Assembly (NCBI RefSeq): GCF_002009425.1
Contig: NZ_CP019936.1
Coordinates: 1,411,001 to 1,475,000, forward strand
Source: Thiosocius teredinicola
GTDB lineage: Bacteria; Pseudomonadota; Gammaproteobacteria; Chromatiales; Chromatiaceae
Direction: 5' to 3'
DNA length: 64,000 bases
Below are positions 43,401-51,230 of the stretch, in pieces. Position 1 is the first letter of the stretch. Each line of letters opens with the position of its first letter. The notes under the pieces are model-generated. The model was not told the DNA's origin and did not search any database. It saw only the letters and a list, made by a program, of their open reading frames with translations. The translations under genes and the position numbers were made by a program.

Positions 43401-45437
43401 ATCGACGACCTCGACGAACGTATCGGCGCACTCGAAACCCTGTTGCTCGACAAGCACAACTATGGCTCGCTGACCTGCGGCGACGGTTCCTGTGTCGGCT
43501 GTGGCGAGAAGTCGTCGATTCATCTGTTCACATCGGTCGTCACCGCGCTGATGCAGCCGCGCGTGAAGCGTTTCGTCGAACACGTCGACGACCTGATCAA
43601 GCGTCTCGATCAGCATGTGCGCCTGCGCCTGGCTGAGGGCATCGACCTTTCGAACGATACCGCGATCGATGAGATCGTGTCGCAGCATCACAGTAGCGAC
43701 CTGAGCCTGGCGGAACTGTCGGGCGGACTGGATCGGGCGGGCGCCGGTGAACCTGTCGATGCCGAATGGCTGCAGCGCACCACACACCTGCTCAAGGACC
43801 TGCGTCAGCTCAAGTGGCTGTACACCCAGGGTCGCTTAAACCGCGGGCGCGCTGAGATGGGCATCATCAATGCGACCGGTTGTACTTCGGTGTGGGGCTC
43901 GACCTATCCCTACAACCCGTACCCGTTCCCGTGGGCCAATCATCTGTTCCAGGATTCACCGTCGGTTGCGATGGGCGTATTCCAGGGTCATATGGCCAAG
44001 ATGGCCGACGGCTTCAAGACCGTGCGCCGCGCCGAGATCGAACTCGACGGCGGTTACAAGGCCGATGAGCACGACGAGCTGTTTGCGTACTTCGACTGGC
44101 GCAAGTTCAGCGATGAAGAATGGCTGCTGTGTCCGCCGGTGGTCTCCGTTGGCGGCGACGGTGCGATGTACGACATCGGATTCCAGAACCTGTCGCGCAT
44201 GCTGATGTCGGGCTTTCCGATCAAGGCGCTGGTGCTCGATACCCAGGTGTACTCGAACACCGGCGGCCAGGCCTGCACTTCGGGCTTCACCGGCCAGGTG
44301 TCGGACATGGCGCAATACGGCAAGGCGCACAAGGGCAAGGAAGAGATCCGCAAGGAGATGGCCCTGATCGGTGCGGCGCACCGTACCGCTTACGTGATGC
44401 AGGGTTCGATCGCCAACATCACGCACCTGCTCGAAGGTTTTATTGCCGGACTGAACAGCCGCCGCCCGGCGCTGTTCAACATCTACGCGGCCTGTCAGCC
44501 CGAGCATGGTATCGGCGACGATGCCTCGGCGGCACAGAACAAGTTGGCCGTCGAATCGCGTGCCTACCCGCTGTTTCGTTACGACCCGGATGCCGGCACC
44601 ACGTTTGAAGAGTGCGCCGACCTCGAGGGCAACCCGGCGATCGATGACGACTGGCCGACCTACACGCTGAGCTATACCGACGACTTCGGCAACCCGGCGA
44701 AGGTCGAGGTGCCGATGACGTTTGCCGACTTCGCTGTGACCGAAGGTCGCTTCCGCAAGCACTTCCGCAAGGCGCCGCCGGATTCGTGGAACGAGAACAT
44801 GACACCGCTGCACGAACTGCTCGACATGGCGGCCGAGGATCGCGAAGACCTCGTGCCCTATATCCTCGGCGTCGACAGCAAGAACCGCTTGATGCGCGTG
44901 TTGGTGTCGGAAGAGATCGTGGCCTCGTGTGAAGACCGGCTGCGCTATTGGCACCAGTTGAAATCTCTGGTCGGCATGCAGCGCAGCAGCGCCGGTGTCG
45001 ATGTCGACCAACTGGTGAACCAGGCGCGCGCAGACATGGCGCAAAAGCTGTCGGCGAGCCTGCTCGGGTTGGTCGGGTCGGGCGACGCAGCGGCATTGCT
45101 GGCTGAAGCGCCAGTCGCGCCGAGCAACGGCGGAGGCAACGGCAGTGCAGCACCTGCACCGGCCGGTGCTGATGCGGGCAGCGGTGGCTACGAGCCGGTA
45201 TGGATAGAGACGCCCGAGTGCACCGCCTGCGATGAATGCACCAAGATCAATCCGAAGATCTTCGCCTACAACGATGACAAGAAGGCGATCGTGATCAACC
45301 CGAAAGGCGGTCCGTTCCGCGACATCGTCAAGGCAGCGGAGAAGTGCACCGCGGGTGTGATCCATCCGGGGACGCCGTTCGATCCGAAAGAGAAGGATCT
45401 GGATCGGCTGATCAAGCGCGCAGAGAAATACCAGTAG
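40485..45437 (+). CDS. pyruvate:ferredoxin (flavodoxin) oxidoreductase with C-terminal ferredoxin domain
   Basis: A 1650-residue fused 2-oxoacid oxidoreductase, much longer than usual NifJ/Por proteins (about 1200). In order: the pyrimidine/substrate domain (ERESSDAAGAYPITPS, near 40); the gamma domain (GGWGAITTGKNLA, near 496); two [4Fe-4S] motifs (CTGCGNCFSVCP near 786, CKGCMECVDVC near 925); the TPP domain (GDGSCVGCGEKSS near 998, GDGAMYDIG near 1224, then YSNTGGQAC). A Gly/Ala/Pro linker leads to a further ferredoxin-like module near 1575-1650 with CTACDEC and a distant cysteine in AEKCTAGVIHPG. It converts pyruvate and CoA to acetyl-CoA, CO2 and reduced ferredoxin, or the reverse. It lies inside the rnf operon. 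Confidence 0.93.
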   Translation: MFGKKEPQQFKYPGKRMAMDGNTAVIMCERESSDAAGAYPITPSTQMGEYWAEETAKGHINVSGRALIFVEPEGEHAAAGVTAGMSMSGLRASNFSSAQGIAYMHESLYAAVGKRLPYVLNMGCRAITKSSLNVHAGHDDYHCVDDTGFVQLMAKDAQGAADLNLIGRKIAELSLTPAIVAQDGFLTTHLIEPLQVPERELVAEYLGRPDDIIDSPTPAQRMLYGDKRRRIPVLWDVDNPVLAGPVENQDSYMQSVVAQRPYFFDHIEEITDQAMQEFYALTGRRYQRVSGYRMDDADYVILGQGSMIVQAQAVADYLRKTRNLKVGVVDLTLFRPFPGDLLGELLHGRKAVAVLERTDQPLAEDLPLMREVRAALFKCVENQLAGDRRPYPEYPSLAAKEIPRLYSGCYGLGSRDLQPEALVGAVENMLPDGAQRPFYYLSVDFVHAEAASPKQEIHQQRLLDDYPHIKDLAIRGSENPDLTPDGSITVRMHSVGGWGAITTGKNLAMTLFDLLGYDIKANPKYGSEKKGQPTTYYLSAAPEPIRLNCEYHFVDVVMSPDPNVFSHSNPLYGLNKGGVFIIQSSLAGLEDVWAGFPRQARQFIIDNDIRVFCLDGFKIAREEATNPDLQYRMQGNAFQGAFFATSPVMAQNNLDEQGLFDAIDRQLRHKFGGKGERIVQDNLRVVQRGFDEVREIVDKPIDAVSVEPHRKSAGMPVMLKQMPEADGGITDVHRFWEQTGSFYAVGKGEENLADPYIGLSLIPASSSVFRDMTQIRFEYPKYIAENCTGCGNCFSVCPDSAIPGLVNSVADVFETAIRRIEREQQPTIWLRRAVRDIEKRLRALIEPLGDHANVNACLDQAVLESVAASELHGDDKARLEEEFGWFMATIGDFRFAVTKPYYNNREKKEKNSGGLFSVTINPYTCKGCMECVDVCGDEALVPTPQTAKEVERLRSEWDFWLDLPTTRPEYIRIDDLDERIGALETLLLDKHNYGSLTCGDGSCVGCGEKSSIHLFTSVVTALMQPRVKRFVEHVDDLIKRLDQHVRLRLAEGIDLSNDTAIDEIVSQHHSSDLSLAELSGGLDRAGAGEPVDAEWLQRTTHLLKDLRQLKWLYTQGRLNRGRAEMGIINATGCTSVWGSTYPYNPYPFPWANHLFQDSPSVAMGVFQGHMAKMADGFKTVRRAEIELDGGYKADEHDELFAYFDWRKFSDEEWLLCPPVVSVGGDGAMYDIGFQNLSRMLMSGFPIKALVLDTQVYSNTGGQACTSGFTGQVSDMAQYGKAHKGKEEIRKEMALIGAAHRTAYVMQGSIANITHLLEGFIAGLNSRRPALFNIYAACQPEHGIGDDASAAQNKLAVESRAYPLFRYDPDAGTTFEECADLEGNPAIDDDWPTYTLSYTDDFGNPAKVEVPMTFADFAVTEGRFRKHFRKAPPDSWNENMTPLHELLDMAAEDREDLVPYILGVDSKNRLMRVLVSEEIVASCEDRLRYWHQLKSLVGMQRSSAGVDVDQLVNQARADMAQKLSASLLGLVGSGDAAALLAEAPVAPSNGGGNGSAAPAPAGADAGSGGYEPVWIETPECTACDECTKINPKIFAYNDDKKAIVINPKGGPFRDIVKAAEKCTAGVIHPGTPFDPKEKDLDRLIKRAEKYQ

Positions 45438-45447
45438 GTCATCCGAC

Positions 45448-46785
45448 ATGGGATTGCGCGATCTGTTCAGACGTCACACGTTCGAACACGGTATACATCC
45501 GCCGGACCACAAGGCGTTGACCGCGGGGCTGTCGATCCGACGCCTGCCGTTTGCGCCTTACCTGGTCATACCGCTTTCCCAGCATGCCGGTGCGCCGGCA
45601 ACACCGCTGGTCAAGAAAGGGCAGGATGTCGCGCGTGGCGAACCGATTGCCGAGGCGAACGGTTTCGTTTCGGTGCCGATGCATGCACCGGCCAGCGGGG
45701 TCGTCGACGACATCAGGCTGATGCCGAGTGCGCGTGGCCCGAAGAGCCTGTCGATCGTCATTCGGGTTTACGAAGGTTCGCCGCAGCGCGTCGAGTATGA
45801 ATCGCCGCGCAACGTCGACGACATGACGCCCGAGCAGATCGTCGAGGCGGTGCAGGCGACCGGCATGGTCGGGCTCGGTGGCGCGGCGTTTCCGACACAC
45901 GTCAAGATGCGCCCGCCCAAAGAGCACACGGTGGATACCGTGGTCGTCAACGGTTGCGAGTGCGAACCCTACCTGACATGCGACCACCGCCTGATGCTCG
46001 AGAAACCGGACGAGCTGATCGCCGGCATCAAGATCGCGTTGCGCGCTACCGGCGCCAAGCGGGCGGTCATCGGGATCGAAGATAACAAGATGGATGCGGT
46101 CGAGGTACTCAGCGCACGTGTACGCAGCGAAGCGCTCATCGATGTACAGGCGGTGCCGACCAAGTATCCGCAGGGCGCCGAGAAAATGCTGATCGAAAGC
46201 CTGCTGCACCGTCGCATCCCACCGGGTTCGCTGCCATCGTCGGTCGGCGTCAGCGTGTTCAACGTGGGCACGCTGGTGCAGATCGGCGAGTTGTTGCCCA
46301 CCGGGCGTGGCCTGATCGAACGCGTCGTGACGGTGACCGGTGCCGGTATCCGCCAGCCCGGCAACTACCTGGTGCCCGTCGGCACGCCGATCCGCTATCT
46401 GCTCGAGCACGTAGGGGCGAACGAGCCGGTGCATGAATTGATTCTCGGCGGGCCGATGATGGGGATGTCGGTCGCGGCGCTCGACGTGCCGGTGACCAAG
46501 GCGATGTCCGGCATGGTGGTGTTGCCGCCGCCGAAGCAAAGCAAACAACTGCCGGTCATGGCCTGTATCCGCTGCGCCTACTGCGTCGAGGCCTGTCCGA
46601 TGCATCTCAATCCGTCGACACTCGGCCTGCTCGCGACCAAGCGCGAGTACCAGAAGATGGCGGCCGATTTTCATCTCAACGATTGTTTCGAATGCGGCTG
46701 CTGTACCTACGTCTGCCCGTCGAACATCCCGCTGGTGCAGTACTTCCGCATCGCCAAGGCGATCAATCGCGAGAGGGCGGCGTGA
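45448..46785 (+). CDS. rnfC: Rnf electron transport complex subunit C
   Basis: A 445-residue peripheral subunit. The N-terminal glycine-rich NADH/FMN-binding region includes GMVGLGGAAFPTHVKM and VVNGCECEPYLTCD. Two [4Fe-4S] motifs lie near the C-terminus: CIRCAYCVEACP and CFECGCCTYVCP. RnfC is the NAD(H) site of the complex. It ends soon after the clusters and lacks the long Ala/Lys-rich tail of enteric RsxC, so it resembles the short forms of anaerobes. It begins ten bases after the pyruvate oxidoreductase stop, which argues for one transcript. Confidence 0.95.
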   Translation: MGLRDLFRRHTFEHGIHPPDHKALTAGLSIRRLPFAPYLVIPLSQHAGAPATPLVKKGQDVARGEPIAEANGFVSVPMHAPASGVVDDIRLMPSARGPKSLSIVIRVYEGSPQRVEYESPRNVDDMTPEQIVEAVQATGMVGLGGAAFPTHVKMRPPKEHTVDTVVVNGCECEPYLTCDHRLMLEKPDELIAGIKIALRATGAKRAVIGIEDNKMDAVEVLSARVRSEALIDVQAVPTKYPQGAEKMLIESLLHRRIPPGSLPSSVGVSVFNVGTLVQIGELLPTGRGLIERVVTVTGAGIRQPGNYLVPVGTPIRYLLEHVGANEPVHELILGGPMMGMSVAALDVPVTKAMSGMVVLPPPKQSKQLPVMACIRCAYCVEACPMHLNPSTLGLLATKREYQKMAADFHLNDCFECGCCTYVCPSNIPLVQYFRIAKAINRERAA

Positions 46786-46786
46786 G

Positions 46787-47842
46787 ATGAGCGATCAACA
46801 CATCCAGGTTGAGCTGCGCAGCTCGCCGCACCTTAAGCAGACGATCAGCACCGCACAGATCATGCGCAATGTGGTCTATGCGCTGCTGCCGGTGTGTGCC
46901 TTTGCCGTGTACAACTTCGGCCTGAGCGCCTTGTTGCTGCTCGCCGTGACCACGGCCGGTTGTATGGCGACCGAGCGGCTGTTTTGTCGGCTGTCCAACA
47001 GACCATCGAGTTTGAACGACTGGAGCGTGGTGATTACCGGCCTGCTGCTCGGCCTGACGCTGCCGCCCGGTTTCCCGCTGTGGATGGCGCTGGTCGCCAG
47101 CGTGGTTGCGGTCGGCCTGGGCAAGGCGTTGTTCGGCGGTCTCGGTCACAACGTGATGAACCCGGCGTTGGTCGGACGCGCCTTCGTGCAGGCGGCATTT
47201 CCTGTCGCGATCACCACCTGGACCCCGTCACTGTTGCCGGCACGCTTCAGCGAGCTGATCCCGACGACGCTGACGGCGCCTTTCATGCAGCCGCCGGATG
47301 TCACGCAATGGATCGCCACGCGCACGGCCGATGCCTTCACCGGCGCGACGCCGCTGGCACTGCAGAAGTTCGAGCACGTCAGCACCGACAGCATGGAGCT
47401 GTTGATGGGCATGACGGCCGGTTCGGCCGGCGAGACCTCGGCGATCATCATCCTGCTTGGCGGCCTGTATCTCGCGGCGCGGCGCATGCTCGATTGGCGC
47501 ATACCGATCGGCGTACTGCTCGGGGCGGCACTGACCGCGTTGCCGTTCTGGTTGATGGACTCGGCGCGCTATCCCGACCCCTTGTTCGTGGTGGCGTCGG
47601 GTGGATTGATGCTCGGTGCCTGGTTCATGGCGAGCGACATGGTCGCCTCGCCGGTCACGCCGATGGGCGTGTGGATCTATGCGCTGTTCATCGGTGCGTT
47701 GACGGTCGTGATCCGTCTGTTCGGAGGTCTGTCCGAAGGTGTGATGTACGCCATTCTGCTCGGCAATGCCATCTCGCCATTGATCGCGACCATCTCGCAG
47801 CCGCGGGTATTCGGCAGTCGACGGCGTGGGGCGCGGCCATGA
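46787..47842 (+). CDS. rnfD: Rnf electron transport complex subunit D
   Basis: A 351-residue membrane subunit with about nine or ten helices. The flavinylation motif is FTGATPLA, whose threonine near residue 188 carries covalent FMN in the family. Other hallmarks are GLLLGLTLPPGFPLWMALVA, GLGHNVMNPALVGRAF and ASDMVASPVTPMG. It is part of the ion-translocating core. It starts just after rnfC, and its stop overlaps the rnfG start. Confidence 0.95.
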   Translation: MSDQHIQVELRSSPHLKQTISTAQIMRNVVYALLPVCAFAVYNFGLSALLLLAVTTAGCMATERLFCRLSNRPSSLNDWSVVITGLLLGLTLPPGFPLWMALVASVVAVGLGKALFGGLGHNVMNPALVGRAFVQAAFPVAITTWTPSLLPARFSELIPTTLTAPFMQPPDVTQWIATRTADAFTGATPLALQKFEHVSTDSMELLMGMTAGSAGETSAIIILLGGLYLAARRMLDWRIPIGVLLGAALTALPFWLMDSARYPDPLFVVASGGLMLGAWFMASDMVASPVTPMGVWIYALFIGALTVVIRLFGGLSEGVMYAILLGNAISPLIATISQPRVFGSRRRGARP

Positions 47843-48546
47843 GCGAAGCGACGTCTCACGCCCAACAGCCGCTGCCGACGACGCCGAGCATGGCGATGCT
47901 ACGCACGCTCGGGCTGGTGGCGGCAATCTCCGGTTTCCTGGTCGTGCTGGCCTACCAGATCACGCAACCGATGATCGAAGAGAACAAGCGTCTGGCGATC
48001 GAGCGCGCCCTGTACCAGGTGGTGCCGGGAGCGGTAGCGCGCCGCGACTTCGTCCTCACGGCCGACGGCATTGCGCCACGTGACCCATCGGCAGAGCTCA
48101 ACGGCGTCCTGCTGTATGCCGGTTACGATGCAGACGGCAAACTGCAAGGCATCGCGCTCGAAGCGGCTGCGCAGGGCTACCAGGACGTTATCCGGTTGCT
48201 GTATGGCTACGATCCGAAGTGCCGTTGCATTCGCGGCATCCAGGTGTTGAAGATGGCCGAGACTCCGGGCATCGGTGACCAGATCGCCAAGGATCCCGCA
48301 TTCATCGAAAACTTTCGTGCGCTCGACGTGAGTCTGAACGATGCAGGCGATGCGCTGCGCAATCCGGTTGTAGCCGTCAAGCACGGCAAGAAGACCGATC
48401 CGTGGCAGATTGATGCGATCTCGGGCGCGACCATTTCATCCAACGCGGTGGCGCGTATGTTGAACGACAGTGCGCAATCGGTGCTGCCGCGCGTCCATGC
48501 CGATCTGGAGCAACTGACGAATCCGCAGAACGGAGGTGCGCCATGA
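47839..48546 (+). CDS. rnfG: Rnf electron transport complex subunit G
   Basis: A 235-residue protein with an N-terminal membrane helix (23-42) and a periplasmic FMN-binding domain. SGATIS at 195-200 is the covalent FMN attachment motif, with T198 as the likely site. ATG 47839 overlaps the rnfD stop. It contains an unusual KCRC pair (C128, C130). It passes electrons on the periplasmic side of the complex. Confidence 0.94.
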   Translation: MSEATSHAQQPLPTTPSMAMLRTLGLVAAISGFLVVLAYQITQPMIEENKRLAIERALYQVVPGAVARRDFVLTADGIAPRDPSAELNGVLLYAGYDADGKLQGIALEAAAQGYQDVIRLLYGYDPKCRCIRGIQVLKMAETPGIGDQIAKDPAFIENFRALDVSLNDAGDALRNPVVAVKHGKKTDPWQIDAISGATISSNAVARMLNDSAQSVLPRVHADLEQLTNPQNGGAP

Positions 48547-49235
48547 GCGCAGACAGCGGTGACAAGTCGGCCGTACCGGGCCTGCTCAATCGCGAAGAAG
48601 ACGTGACGCTCGATACCTTTCTGCGCGGTCTGTGGCAGGAGAACCCGGTATTCGTCATGTTGCTGGGCATGTGTCCGGTGCTGGCGGTGACGAACTCCGC
48701 GATCAATGCGTTGGCGATGGGGCTGGCCACGACCTTCGTGCTGGTGAGTTCGAACATCCTGGTTTCGTTGTTCCGCCACGCGATACCCAAGCAGGTGCGC
48801 ATCGCGACCTACATCGTCATCATCGCCACCTTCGTGACGATGGTCGATTATGCGATCCAGGCGATCAGCCTCGATCTCTACAATGCGCTCGGTGCTTTCA
48901 TCCAGCTGATCGTTGTGAACTGCGTGATCCTCGGCCGTGCCGAGGCCTATGCGTCCAAACAGCGCCTGTTGCCGACCGTGGTCAATGGCCTGGGGATGGG
49001 CGCCGGCTTCACCTTTGCCTTGCTGTGCCTGGGCAGCGTGCGCGAAATACTCGGTGCCGGCAGTCTGTTCGGTGTCGCACTGTTCTCCGAAGGCTTTCAG
49101 CCGTGGGTCGTGATGATTCTGCCGCCCGGCGGTTTCTTTGTGTTGGGTGGTTGGTTGCTGTTGTTCAACTGGCTCAAGCGGGTACGTGAGCGGCGTGCCG
49201 TCGAACAAACGGGGGTGACTGTCCATGGAAGCTGA
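48543..49235 (+). CDS. rnfE: Rnf electron transport complex subunit E
   Basis: A 230-residue six-helix membrane subunit paralogous to RnfA. C44 in LLGMCPVLAVT and a cysteine near 127 in VVNCVILGRAEA are the half-site residues that, with RnfA, hold the intramembrane iron-sulfur centre in the Rnf/Nqr family. GGAGG lies five bases before ATG 48543, which overlaps the rnfG stop. It overlaps rnfA by 11 bases. Confidence 0.95.
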   Translation: MSADSGDKSAVPGLLNREEDVTLDTFLRGLWQENPVFVMLLGMCPVLAVTNSAINALAMGLATTFVLVSSNILVSLFRHAIPKQVRIATYIVIIATFVTMVDYAIQAISLDLYNALGAFIQLIVVNCVILGRAEAYASKQRLLPTVVNGLGMGAGFTFALLCLGSVREILGAGSLFGVALFSEGFQPWVVMILPPGGFFVLGGWLLLFNWLKRVRERRAVEQTGVTVHGS

Positions 49236-49815
49236 TTCGCTCACGTTCATCTTCTTGAACGCCGCGGTCATCAACAATTTCGTGCTGGCGATGTTCCTTG
49301 GCATCTGTCCATTTCTCGGCGTGTCGGCCAAGCGCGACACCGCGTGGAGCATGGGGCTGGCCGTGGTGTTCGTCATGCTGGTCAGCTCGGTATGCGCGTT
49401 CGGCATCAACTGGCTGCTGGTCAGGCTCGAGATCGAGTTCCTGCGTCTGATCTGCTATATCGCCGTGATCGCATCGGCGGTGCAACTGGTCGAGATGGCG
49501 ATGAAGAAGCTGAGTCCGGCGCTGTTCCGCGCGCTTGGTATCTTCCTGCCGTTGATCACGACCAACTGCGCCATCCTCGGCGTCGCGTTGTTTCAGACGT
49601 TCCGTGAGTACAGCTTTCTGCAGAGCCTGGCATTCAGCCTGGGCGCCGGTTTCGGCTTCACCCTGGCGTTGATGCTGATGGCCGGATTGCGCGAACGCCT
49701 TGAGCTGTCGGCCGTGCCGGACGTGAGCAAAGGGGCTGCATTGACTCTGATGCTCGCCGGCATGCTGTCGCTGGCGTTCATGGGGTTCGCCGGGCTCGGA
49801 GGTCAGCATGCTTGA
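49225..49815 (+). CDS. rnfA: Rnf electron transport complex subunit A
   Basis: A 196-residue six-helix membrane subunit. VINNFVLAMFLGICPFLGVS with C28 and ITTNCAILGVAL with a cysteine near 115 match the RnfA/NqrE iron-sulfur half-site. GGGGGTGA precedes ATG 49225. The rnf gene order here is B, then C-D-G-E-A, unlike the A-B-C-D-G-E order of enteric and Vibrio systems. The stop overlaps the next small gene. Confidence 0.95.
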   Translation: MEADSLTFIFLNAAVINNFVLAMFLGICPFLGVSAKRDTAWSMGLAVVFVMLVSSVCAFGINWLLVRLEIEFLRLICYIAVIASAVQLVEMAMKKLSPALFRALGIFLPLITTNCAILGVALFQTFREYSFLQSLAFSLGAGFGFTLALMLMAGLRERLELSAVPDVSKGAALTLMLAGMLSLAFMGFAGLGGQHA

Positions 49816-50029
49816 TTATGTCGTCGCGGTGGTTCTGATTTTTGCCGCCTTGATCGGCTGGCTTAAGGTACAGGAGACGGCCCGCCGGTTCGCTGCGCGG
49901 CATCCGCAGTTCGGGCCGGCGCGGGAAGAAGGGGGAGGTTGTGGCAGTAGTTGCAGTTGCAGCCAGGGACAATGTTCGTCGAAACACGAGGTGGTGTTGC
50001 AGCCGCAACACCGGGAGCATGCATCATGA
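49808..50029 (+). CDS. small membrane-anchored Cys-rich protein, NqrM-like by architecture
   Basis: A 73-residue protein with one N-terminal helix (residues 4-19), a basic stretch, and four clustered cysteines: C45, C49, C51 and C56 in GGGCGSSCSCSQGQCSS. It overlaps rnfA at its start and the flavoprotein gene at its end (ATGA), so it is firmly inside the operon. NqrM, which is needed to mature the iron centre between NqrD and NqrE, has the same plan: one helix and four cysteines. Sequence identity to NqrM is not obvious, so a maturation role for the RnfA/RnfE centre is an inference. A FeoB-associated-type Cys-rich protein is an alternative. Confidence 0.75.
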   Translation: MLDYVVAVVLIFAALIGWLKVQETARRFAARHPQFGPAREEGGGCGSSCSCSQGQCSSKHEVVLQPQHREHAS

Positions 50030-50892
50030 CCAGTCTCAGTGAATACGATACCAGTGACCGCTACATGGCCAAGGTTTTGGAAACCCACCGGATAACCCCG
50101 GAGAATGCGCCGGAGGTGCGCAGCATCCTGCTCAATGTGTCGCGACCGGGATTCCATTTCGACGAGGGACAGAGCGTCGGTGTGCTGTTGCCCGGGCCGC
50201 ACGAGCATGGCGAGTTGCAGCACTTTCGTCTGTACACCATCGCCAGCGCACAGGAAACGGCCAAGGTCGGCGAGGCCGATATCGAACTGTGCGTGCGGCG
50301 TTGCTTCTATATCGACGAGGTCAACGGCGAAGAGTATCCGGGGCGTTCTTCCAACTTTCTGTGCGATGCGCGACCAGGCGACACGGTGATCCTGACCGGG
50401 CCCTACGGTGATGCGTTTCGCTTACCGAACGACAACGAGGCAAACTTGTTGTTGATCGGCACCGGCACTGGCATTGCGCCGTTCCGCGCCTTCGTCCGTC
50501 ACATCTACGAGAACCGCGCGGACTGGAAGGGCGATGTGCGCCTGTACTATGGCGCGCGCACCGGCATGGAAAAGCTCTATCAGAATGTCGAGCGCAACGA
50601 CTTTGCCAACTATTACGATCATGCGACGTTCGAGGCGTTCGAGGGCTTGAGCAAACGCCCGTGGATGCACGGCGACGATCAGGGACTGAGCGCGTTGCTC
50701 GAACAGAATGCGCAGGATATTTGGGAGCGCATGCAGAAACCCAAGACCTACGTCTACATCGCCGGCCTGGAAAACACCCGCGAGGCCTTCAACAAGGCCA
50801 TGGTGCAAGCGGCCGGTTCAGAGGCGCGCCTGCGTCTGCAGCGCGAAGAGATGATGGAGCAGGGGCGTTGGTCTGAGTTGATCTACGGCTGA
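50026..50892 (+). CDS. ferredoxin-NADP+ reductase-like flavoprotein
   Basis: A 288-residue FAD/NAD(P) oxidoreductase of the plant-type FNR fold. The FAD site is FRLYTIAS (RxYS/T type), FVPGD-like RPGDTVILTGPYG follows, the nucleotide-binding GTGTGIAPFRAFVRH is intact, and LYYGARTGMEKLY and YVYIAGLENTREAF match the C-terminal half. No fused ferredoxin domain is present. The closest functional types are FNR and the reductase part of BoxA. As last gene of the rnf/pyruvate oxidoreductase operon, it probably exchanges electrons between ferredoxin and NADP(H). ATG 50026 overlaps the previous stop. Confidence 0.88.
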   Translation: MTSLSEYDTSDRYMAKVLETHRITPENAPEVRSILLNVSRPGFHFDEGQSVGVLLPGPHEHGELQHFRLYTIASAQETAKVGEADIELCVRRCFYIDEVNGEEYPGRSSNFLCDARPGDTVILTGPYGDAFRLPNDNEANLLLIGTGTGIAPFRAFVRHIYENRADWKGDVRLYYGARTGMEKLYQNVERNDFANYYDHATFEAFEGLSKRPWMHGDDQGLSALLEQNAQDIWERMQKPKTYVYIAGLENTREAFNKAMVQAAGSEARLRLQREEMMEQGRWSELIYG

Positions 50893-51230
50893 ACCGATCT
50901 GCCTGTATCTTGCTATTCCCCAAGCGGCGCCGGTGCCGATGGGCTGCGGCAGAGTTCTGGCGTCGCAGTCATGCAGCGGCTGCCGTCCGCGGTGCGTGAT
51001 ATCGAGTTTTTCTCTCTGCCTTCAACGCGCTGGTAGCCGCTTTGCGAACGCTTGAACTATCTGAAGCGTCGCTTTAATTCGACGAAATTCAAAATTTTTC
51101 CGCACATTCCGGCAGGATCGAAATTCGCTGTCTATACTCAATCTAAATCCGATAATTAGAATCAGTCTAAGTCCAAATCTAAAGCAGTACCGTCACGATT
51201 CCGGCCCGAAAGGGGCGAGGAGGAAGCGTT
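50893..51230. promoter_or_regulatory. 338-bp control region before the peroxidase cassette, with TCTAA repeats
   Basis: The last 150 bases are clearly AT-rich. TATACT at 51133-51138 resembles a -10 hexamer but lacks a good -35. Immediately downstream are repeated TCTAA units: AATCTAAATCC (51140-51150), TCTAAGTCC (51166-51174) and AATCTAAAG (51176-51184), with TTAGA (51156-51160) forming the dyad TTAGA-ATCAG-TCTAA. This looks like an operator near the transcription start. GAGGAGG precedes the ATG at 51231. Confidence 0.45.

Noticed and set aside
42186-43787. 533-codon open frame on the minus strand
   Set aside because: It is antisense to the pyruvate oxidoreductase gene and shows no family features.
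40485-45437. A nitrogen-fixation role (NifJ) for the pyruvate oxidoreductase
   Set aside because: No nif gene lies in the window, and the operon partners are Rnf subunits.
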